A stretch of 64,000 nt of DNA. Source: Distichodus sexfasciatus (Eukaryota; Chordata; Actinopteri; Characiformes; Distichodontidae). Numbering within the stretch: position 1 is the stretch's first letter; each line of letters begins with the position of its first letter. The translations under genes were made by a program, and so were the position numbers. Location: contig JAVGVS010000284.1 in assembly GCA_032718565.1 (NCBI GenBank), forward strand, positions 302,501 to 366,500. The letters run 5' to 3'. Of the stretch, positions 56,135 through 64,000 are shown in pieces. The notes beneath the pieces are model-generated. The model ran no database searches. It was not told the origin of the DNA and saw only the letters and a list, made by a program, of their open reading frames with translations.

Positions 56135-59100
56135 ATGGCGACGTGTGTGAAGCTGAACACTGGCGCGCAGATGCCGATTTTGGGGCTCGGAACTTGGAAG
56201 GTAAAGTTGTGCAGTGTTGTGGTGAACTAAGCTCAGCTTTATATGAGTAATAATGCTTATTAATGTGCAGTAAACGTGAAGTTAGAAAGTGTTATAAAGT
56301 GTGGAGTTAAAGGCAAGTTTATGTGACGTGAGTCTGCCTGCGCGAGGTCACGTGACGCGTTAATACTACAACTTTCATAACTCCGTCACGCGCTCATATT
56401 ATTCATATTCATATTCATTATGTTTTCATTCAGATATAAAGTGTATCATGTAGTATTCATCTCTCCACCTTTATCCCTCTCTACCTCTATTTATCTTTCA
56501 TTTGCTCTCTCTCTCTCCCTCCCCCTGCGTTCATTCTCTCTTCTTCCCTCATGCCCCCTTTTTCTATAAACCTTGCTCTTTCAGATTTTCCTTTTCTGTC
56601 CCTCTGTCTTTCTCTTTTCTCGTATTTCTTCCCTTACACACACACACACGCTTTCCCTCTTTGATCTCATTTTCTCTCCCTTTCTCAATCTTTCTGTTAA
56701 TCTGTCTCCTTCTCTTGCTCCCTTCATTATGTCTATCCCTTTCTTTTCCTCCACACTCTCTCTGTGTCTTTCCTTTCGTTCTTCGTTCTCTCCGTCCCCC
56801 TCCTCTCTGCATGTGTATATGTGACCTCCTAATGTAATCAGATGAAGGTGATAAGACCTTGTGCAGTGTTGAGGGCAGTACTCGGTGTTGAGGGCAGTAC
56901 TCGGTGTTGAGGGCAGTACTCGGTGTTGAGGGCAGGTGGTGGTGTGTAAGGTGTGTGTTTGTGTGTTTTCTGTACCAGTCTCCTCCATGTAAGGTGTTGG
57001 AGGCGGTGAAGGCTGCCATCTTGGCGGGTTACAGACATGTAGACGGAGCGCTGGCATACGAGAACGAGAAGGAGGTGGGAGAGGGCATCAGCACCATGAT
57101 CAGCCAGGGAGTGGTCAAGAGGGAGGACCTGTTTGTGGTCAGCAAGGTCAGTCTGCACCTAATACAGCTGATACAGCACCTGCAGCAACTTAAAGGTCTT
57201 GCTCAGGGACCTACTGGTGGTAGTTCTGCAGAAATCTTGGTCCAGAGGCGAGTGTCCTAACCACCAGACCACTATCATCCTTGATCTCAAATCGCTATCA
57301 CAATTAAATAAACATTGTACCTAGATGGCCATCGATGTTTCTGATTAAGGCAAGGGAGGTGTTAAATAATCTACGGACTTACCCTGACATCAAAACCTGA
57401 AACTTTTTAGGGATTTCACAAAGGGGCGGCGAAAATGAGCTAATTCATTGCGGCGGGGCGGGGCGCATTTAGCTTAAACAGCTGTATCTTTGGACTGCTT
57501 TGGCCCAGATAGCATCAGTGGTGCCAATTGAACAACAGAGGACGCTATAAATGCTAAATACCAATATCTCAAGAATCGTAAGTCCAGTTTTGCTGAAATT
57601 TGGTATAGAAAATCAAAACTAAGATATCGGAGTGTGAAATTTACAATGCCACTATTTGAACACCAGGGGACGCTAAATATATATTTTTTTAAGTTATTGA
57701 AATAATTGTCATGAACAAGATTACTTTGATTAGAGGTTCGAAATAAATTTTGATTAATTGACTGGCTCTAACACAGACCTGGTTAGCCATGGCAGCTGGG
57801 AACTAGAGCTGGACCATATGGTCAAAAAAATAATCACAACATTTGGTTCTACATTGGTAAATCTTTATCATGATATGATTTATTATGGAATTTCACATTC
57901 TGGTGACAGTTCATACTAATCCTATGTAAATAGAGTAAATAATGTTCCTTATAGCTTACATATATCAAACTCTATGCAAAAAGATTTCCTTACCAATATT
58001 TTAATATGTCTCTCTCTGTCTCTCCTTGCGCAGCTGTGGTGCACCTTCCACGCCAAATCTGCAGTGAAGGAGGCGTGTCAGAAGACCTTAAGTGACCTGC
58101 AGCTGGACTATCTGGACCTCTACCTGGTGCACTGGCCAATGGGCTTTCAGGTGATGTCACACAATCTGTGCAGAACAAACATTGTGCACATTCAGGGGCA
58201 CAGGAACACAGTCCTTGAGCTGAGCTCATCCGGCCATAAACCAATTATTCAACGTTTAATACTGTGTATATAAAGGTGATTTCTGCAGTTCAGTTAAATT
58301 AGCAGCTCATTACATTTCTGCGTGCATCGACTGTGACCATATTAAACACTTTATCACCAAAGGTTCACTGTTGCATTCAGAATTAAATTAGCAACATAGT
58401 GATTATCATTTTACACATTAGTCACCTTTGTATTTGCTGCTATTGAAACAAATAGTTCAGATTTGTTGAAAACGGAGTATGTGTCACAGCACTTGTGTCC
58501 GTCATCAAGGTTCAGGATTCTTTTGTAACAGAATCTTGAATCTTGACTCCTTCGGACTGGGCCCGGTTGCACTATGTGGATGCAGGCCTGTCCACCAGGC
58601 ATTGCCCACAAGCCCCTCACCCAGTCCTGACTCCAGGATAGGGCCCTGTGACCCCAGTCCGGGCTGGGTAGCTGTGGTGGTTCCTGGGATTCAAACCCCC
58701 AACCTTATGAACAGCAACACAGTTTTAGTCAGATCACTACACCACCACTGCTGACATGAAGCAAACACCATCACATTAATATCAGAGCTCTCTTAACATA
58801 CCTCAATTCCATATGCTCAAACCCCCTCACACCTGCACTTTACGTACCTGCTGTCTACTGTTTACATCAGGCACACTCACATGCACTAGTGTTAATACAA
58901 TAACTGTGCCTTAATTGTTCTTTTTTCCTACTGCACTGTTAAAACTGGAGTCACGTCGTCTCGTCTCTCTGTATATGTGTACAGTATATAGCAGAGATGA
59001 CAATGAAGTTTACTTTGACTTTGACTAAATTCACCTTCTTCCAATGATGCCTTCAATTCTACATTTAACCTGTGCAGTATAATAATCATGTGCAGTATCG

Positions 59101-62100
59101 GTCATTAAGGTTTACACCCCCACCTTCAGATAGTACTGGAGTGTTGTGTATTTACTGTTCTGTCTATTTATTGTGATTGTTTTGTATTGTGATGCTCTTG
59201 CACTCCATCTGTTGAAAGCTGCTTAGATGCTGATGCTGCCAGTGTGCCTTAAAAACATACACTAAGCAATACCAAACATCCTGCGGTTTCCACTCCATCT
59301 CTTCACTAAACGTCACTTTCATACTGTCTTTATTGTGGTTTTTTTTCAGTCAAAGTCAAAGTAAACTTTATTGTCATCTCTGCTATATACTGTACAGATA
59401 CATAGAGAGACGAGACGACGTGGCTCCAGGTTATTTTCAGTGCAGAGAACAGAGAACAAATAAGGCAGTGTCACAAATAGGCACATGGAATAAACAATAA
59501 ATAAGTAAAATACAAAACATACATTTTAACATTATACATTTAGACAAGGAGTTTTAAATATTATTTGAAACTAGAAATAGAAATAGAGGTAGAATTGAGA
59601 AAGTCAGGATGCAGTATTACCTATTGTTGCTTGTTGCAGCTTTTGTCCTGTGGGTTGTAATGTTCGGTGTTACTATATGTTGCACCGGGGTCATGGGGAA
59701 ACGCTGTCTCGTCACACTTTGTACATGTATAAAGCGACTGATGACAATAAAGAACCTTGAACATTGAACCTAGAACCATCAACGGGCCGCAGCATGCTGT
59801 GTAACTCATGTGACATGGACCTGTAACCCAGACGCACTGCTGATTTATTTCCATGTGTCAGGCTGGAACAGAGCTCTTTCCCCTGGACAGTGAAGGCTTA
59901 ACCATCAGTGATGACACCCATTTCCTGGAGACCTGGGAGGTGAGTGAGCGAGCTGTGGCTTGCGGCTGGATGTTCTGCTGGAGCTATGACTGACCGCTGA
60001 TGTTGGTGTTTTAGGGCATGGAGGAGCTGGTGGATGCCGGCCTGGTGAAGGCCATCGGGATCTCCAACTTCAACCGCGAGCAGATCGAAGCCATTCTCAA
60101 CAAGCCGGGCCTCAAGTACAAGCCTGCCAACAATCAGGTAATACCTTCGTAATACCCTGACCACTCCCCCCTGTGTGATGTGATGTGAGGGGTGGCATGA
60201 TGGGGGCAGCCGGTAGTCTTAACGGCCCGTGATCGGTGGGTCGCCGGTTCAAGTTCTGTACCAGGTAAAAGGTACCACTAAGAAACTCATGAGCAAGGTA
60301 CTGCCCCCAAGTACTGCTCCCTGGGCGCTGATGGAGCTGGTCCAAATCTGCAGCACAGCGAAGTGTGGTTGTGTCTGCAACATTCTTCACATGAGGTTTT
60401 TCTTTTATTTTTGTTAAATCTCTTTCTGCATTTATGAGCACTCTTTCTCCACTGAGATGAGCTTTTGCTGCTTTAATTGAGATATTTGTATGAATTTGTG
60501 TTTATATATTTCAAAGTAAAATTTTGTTTTCAGATTTAAGGACCTATGAACATAGAGTAACTGTTTCTTTTTCAAATGCAGAGCTAGTTTTCTGGTATAG
60601 ACCAGATGTTGTGAGGCATTAAAGAGAAGGTTCTGCCCCCAGGCCGTGTGGCTCTGGACTGGTTAGTGGACGGCGATGGTGATGAGGCGTGACAGATGTT
60701 CGGTACCCGCCGTCTCCTGTCTAATAAAAGCTTTGCCCAAAGCACCACTATAATGCTGTTGTCTGGCTAATCTTTCTGCTTGAGTCTAGAACAGATCTGC
60801 AGCTCGATGCCTTCCCTCAAGATCTGAGTTACACTTTTATACTGAAGAGATAAGAGTGAAAGACTGTCTTATTGCTCTACAACATATACAACTCAAATAC
60901 ATACATGTCGTCTTGTTATACAACATGCAGTAAAGATTTACAGATAAACTAGAGAAATCAGTCTGAGATAATACACTTTTAGATTTATTCTGATTATTAT
61001 ACAGTATTTATAATGTGTCCTTTTTTGCTTTGCCCATATAACATCCCACGATAAGCATTACAGCCGTAAACGGTGTGTGTACAGTGAACAAGTGTAAGAG
61101 AATAGAGGGTTTATGTAGTGTATCGAGGTGTAGCAGAGCGCAGTGTTGTAGTTTGCTGGTTGATGTATGAAAGTGTAACGATGTGAGAACCGTGGGTAAA
61201 TTTACGGGAGTGACTGGGAGTAGTGAGTATATGGTCCACAAATCGTACAACCCTCTGTAATTAATATTTTAATGTGTTGTACAGATCGAGTGCCATCCGT
61301 ACCTGACCCAGGAGAAACTGATCGACTTCTGCCACTCGAAGGGCATCTCGGTGACGGCGTACAGCCCCCTGGGCTCCCCCGACCGGCCCTGGTGACCGCA
61401 CACACACACCCCATGCTGACTAACATCACACACTCCCGCTGAACACTCTTAAAACAACGTTATTCATTATGCTGACACTGGAGATTATTTTAAATGGGAT
61501 CAAAGGAGAATTTTGGTATTTTAACCTTGTAAAGGAATATGTTCTGTAGTAAATTCACTTGAAGGTGGACAGTGAGTTTCTACTGAGTCAAACGTAGAAG
61601 TGCTCAGCTCCTCTGTCCAAAGGCCATAAGGGAAATGATTCAACACTAAATGTCTGTGGGTAAATAAGGTGATTTCTGCAATTTAGTTAACAATCTGTTA
61701 AATTAGCAGACCATTACATTCTGCTGTGAACACGTTAAACGCTGTGGAAAACAGAGCTGTGCACCTTCACCTGTGACTTTAGCAAAGATTACAAATAATG
61801 AACAGCACTGCTCCATCACCGCATCTATTGTTCCAAATAAAAAGAGTTTCCAGAGTTTGTTGTGAAGCTGCAGAGTTCTCTTCCACAACTCATCATCATC
61901 AGATTTCCTGTTTCATTATAGAATATGAAAGTTTTATCTGCTGACACTGAAATGTAAATCCTCCATGTTACTATGTTGAGGGCGAAACCAGAGGATCCAT
62001 CTCTGCTGGAGGACCCCAACATCAAGGCCATCGCTCAGAGACACAACAAGACCACTGCTCAGGTACACACACACACACACACACACGTACTCCAGCTGCC

Positions 62101-64000
62101 GAGACTCAGCCGTGTGGTGTAGCGAGGACGTCTGCTGCTCGTCGAGCGCTGCATCACTTTATTTTGGGCTCAGTGCGGTACTAGACGAGGACACATGAGC
62201 TTTTCTAACCTTCCTTCTTGTTTGTTCGGTGGTTTATCACAGTGGAGTGTGTTTACCTGCACTGACTCTCATTTGTCATGTTCTGGATTTGTAGAACACA
62301 TGGATTAATGTTTTCCGCCGCTATGACTGATTTCCGTCAGCTGAGCGCACTAAAGGTTAATAATGAGATTGATGCAGATCCGGAGGGAAAAAAATGGGGG
62401 CAGCCAAAGTTCTGGCAAGGCTGTCTTTTTCTTTGGTTTAATTACAATTTAATTATTCTTCCTAAAAATAAAAATAAACATTATGGTTTCGGCACTTCCC
62501 TTAAACATTTGAACTCAAAGGGCGCGTTTCGCGTTCATTTTTGTAACCTTTAGTCTTAGACTCGTAACTCGCGACAGGAGTAACACACATGGATGATACA
62601 CATATCAGTGAAATTGAGAAGACTTACCCTATACCCTCGTCTCAGTCCCGTGTTTGTGCAATAAATTATTCCAGAGTAATCGTGTGCGCAAAAGAGAGTA
62701 AATTTAAAGGGTTTCTCACAAAAAACACACTGCTGAAAAAAAAACAATCTTTTTGTGCCTGAGTCTTTTTCTGTGTGTGTCTGTGTGTCTGTCTGTAACT
62801 GTTGGGGGATAGTGTTTGACTGCATTCTAGAGGTCATCTGGTCAGGAACATCTCTGGGGCAGACTGCTCACTTCTTCAGCAGTAATAACGATCAAATTCA
62901 AATTCCGTCTGGGAATAAGCGCATATTTTTATATTGTAATAAGCCACAGAATGTCCCAGATTAAAAAATATATATATAAACAGTGGCTATGGACTAGGGA
63001 TGCACCGACATGATTTTTTTGGGCCGAAAACCGAAACACCGAAAGAAATTATTATACCAGTTTTTTGTAATATTGCCGTTATGGCTGGGACTGTGTGTAC
63101 TTACCTCACTAAAGTCAAGCATTGCAATTGCATAAATTAATATTCATGGTTCAAAGAATAAATCTGTTACAAAACTATGAAAATATTTATTTAGCATTCA
63201 AACAATGCACAACATGAAATAAAATTTGAAATAAAATATTTCACTTGGCCCCACATGAATAGCCTAAAAGCAAGATAGCTGAAATATTATACAATTAAAT
63301 ATCTTCTCTCATAAAACAAGTGAATTCAAGTGCATTTTAATATTCTGAACGAAGTGCATGAACAAAGTGCGTTCAGAACAAGTGCTTTAAAAAGTGTTGA
63401 AAGATATAACAACATTCTCTGTAGGCCTGTAACAAAACGGTGTATTAAAACACTAAAATGAAAACTTTCCTGCCTTTTCAAAAGCGTCCGCCACAGACGG
63501 AGTGGGTGTGCTCGAAGGGTCTTGGCTCTTCTGTGCTTCACACTCTGCATGGCGACCTGGATGTTTTGATTTTATATGATAAATTAATCCCGACGGTGAG
63601 AAAGTCTTTGTGGGTGCTCCCCCTCTAGAAATGTCGGCATTGCGCGCTTTACAAACGGCTTTCCGTGTGTCTTTCTTAGATATATCGAAATGCGCCCACA
63701 CGGCAGACATGTCGACTCTAATCCAATCTGGCGCGTGCAGGTTGTGGTGGTTGCTTGTGTCATCACTGTTTCGGTCGCGTTTAAAAAAAATTTTGGGACG
63801 AAACCGAAAATGCATTTTTTGGCCATTTTCGGCGGCCAAATATTCGGTGCATCCCTACTATGACCTTTACCCCACACATTTCTAAAGTTAAATCTTGTTT
63901 GTTTTTAACCCTGCAGGTCCTCATCCGATTCCAGATCCAAAGGAATGTGATTGTGATTCCCAAATCCATCACTCCCTCACGGATTCAGGAGAACTTCCGG
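56135..64000 (+). CDS. akr1b1: Aldose-reductase-type aldo-keto reductase (AKR1B family), 3' end outside window
   Basis: This is a cytosolic NADPH-dependent reductase of aldehydes and sugars (aldose to polyol). Exons are 56135-56200, 56979-57146, 58034-58150, 59862-59939, 60015-60137, 61285-61391, 61981-62062 and 63917 to the window end. All are in phase with GT/AG borders. The start is MATCVKLNTGAQMP with GLGTWK. The catalytic tetrad is complete: Asp44, Tyr49, Lys78 and His111 (in LVHWP), equal to D43/Y48/K77/H110 of human AKR1B1. The NADPH-binding segment VIPKSITPSRIQENF lies in the last visible exon. LWCTFHAKSAVKEACQKTL favours AKR1B over AKR1A. The C-terminal substrate loop, which separates aldose reductase from relatives, is outside the window. 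Confidence 0.93.
56457..56800 (+). repeat. Pyrimidine-rich tract in akr1b1 intron 1
   Basis: The plus strand is almost all C and T for about 340 bp, with short CT and CA runs. The purine strand gives spurious charged open frames. No gene is seen. Confidence 0.7.
56867..56936 (+). repeat. 19-bp minisatellite before akr1b1 exon 2
   Basis: About 3.6 tandem copies of GTGTTGAGGGCAGTACTCG end roughly 40 bp before the exon 2 acceptor. Confidence 0.85.
57165..57280 (-). repeat. tRNA-derived SINE, family 2, partial
   Basis: A minus-strand head and part of the body in akr1b1 intron 2. Confidence 0.6.
58612..58757 (-). repeat. tRNA-derived SINE-like repeat
   Basis: It carries a minus-strand tRNA-like head (GGGATTCAAACCCCCAACC) and a body unlike families 1 and 2. 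It lies in akr1b1 intron 3. Confidence 0.5.
58790..59025 (+). repeat. LINE 3' end fragment
   Basis: It carries CGTCGTCTCGTCTCTCTGTA and ends AAGTTTACTTTGACTTTGAC. The same tail in reverse starts 330 bp downstream, making an inverted arrangement in akr1b1 intron 3. Confidence 0.65.
59350..59435 (-). repeat. LINE 3' end fragment, inverted
   Basis: It reads CAAAGTCAAAGTAAACTTTA then GAGACGAGACGACGTGGCTC, the complement of the 58935-59025 tail. Confidence 0.65.
59650..59766 (+). repeat. Second type of retroelement 3' tail
   Basis: It reads TTGCACCGGGGTCATGGGGA followed by GATGACAATAAAGAACCTTG and a short GAACATTG repeat. The tail differs from the preceding fragments. Confidence 0.5.
60205..60365 (+). 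repeat. tRNA-derived SINE, family 1
   Basis: A plus-strand copy in akr1b1 intron 5. The head ends GGTTCAAGTTC and the body is truncated at the 3' side. Confidence 0.7.
62995..63857 (-). mobile_element. hAT element remnant with BED-finger ORF
   Basis: The perfect 14-bp terminal inverted repeats are TAGGGATGCACCGA at 62995-63008 and its complement at 63844-63857. Flanking octamers CTATGGAC and CTATGACC are a near-identical 8-bp duplication. The transposase catalytic core is absent. It lies in akr1b1 intron 7. Confidence 0.85.
63453..63839 (-). pseudogene. BED-type zinc-finger fragment of a hAT transposase
   Basis: This is a 128-residue frame with the BED pattern VWAHFDIS...ADISRG...SGLIYHIKSKHPG. 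The first Cys of the pair is followed by K-A-R where the family normally has a second Cys two residues on, so metal binding is likely lost. It ends without the dimerisation or catalytic regions. Confidence 0.75.

Noticed and set aside
56564..57057. Long charged minus-strand frames rich in Arg, Glu and Lys
   Set aside because: They arise from the complement of the pyrimidine-rich tract in akr1b1 intron 1 and the 19-bp repeat; they overlap exon 2 antisense.

Overview
The window is vertebrate genomic DNA, almost certainly from a teleost fish. It shows intron-split genes with canonical GT/AG borders, vertebrate-specific protein families, and introns filled with fish-type tRNA-derived SINEs, L2/Jockey-like and Tx1-type LINEs, hAT elements and foldback/MITE repeats. 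The closer fish lineage cannot be fixed from the sequence alone.

Four genes can be read exon by exon. (1) slc26a5 (prestin, SLC26 anion transporter/motor protein), + strand, 997-33865, 18 coding exons and about 740 codons. All exons join in phase, but exon 3 carries clustered small indels and an in-frame stop over the SLC26 signature. (2) psmc2 (26S proteasome ATPase Rpt1), - strand, 41408-35621, 12 exons giving a perfect 433-residue frame. (3) prdm4 (PR/SET and zinc-finger regulator), + strand, about 44351-54064. Conserved blocks lie in the right order with good splice sites, but the frame is broken by many small indels. (4) An aldose-reductase-type aldo-keto reductase (akr1b1-like), + strand, 56135 to beyond the window end. 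Eight intact exons are present and the catalytic tetrad is complete.

Layout: slc26a5 and psmc2 are tail-to-tail with candidate poly(A) signals only about 130 bp apart; this pair is also adjacent in mammals. psmc2 and prdm4 are head-to-head with about 2.9 kb between start codons, and psmc2 has ETS-like and CRE-like motifs just upstream. prdm4 and akr1b1 are in tandem. The genes show no shared pathway: membrane motor/anion exchange, proteasome unfoldase, transcription/chromatin regulation and carbonyl reduction.

Most of the rest is repeats. slc26a5 intron 3 (14.7 kb) holds a degraded LINE, a clean 5'-truncated Tx1-type LINE insertion with a 13-bp target duplication, and foldback copies. Intron 10 holds a nest of three element types. 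Intron 14 holds a strikingly G-rich purine tract inside a MITE. A prdm4 intron holds a 2.4-kb minisatellite of about 22-bp units. A BED-finger hAT remnant sits 60 bp before the last visible akr1b1 exon.

I found no CRISPR array, operon, true tRNA/rRNA gene or evident new biological system. The most notable signals are the indel clusters (more like sequence error than decay), the nested repeats and the two unusual tandem arrays.
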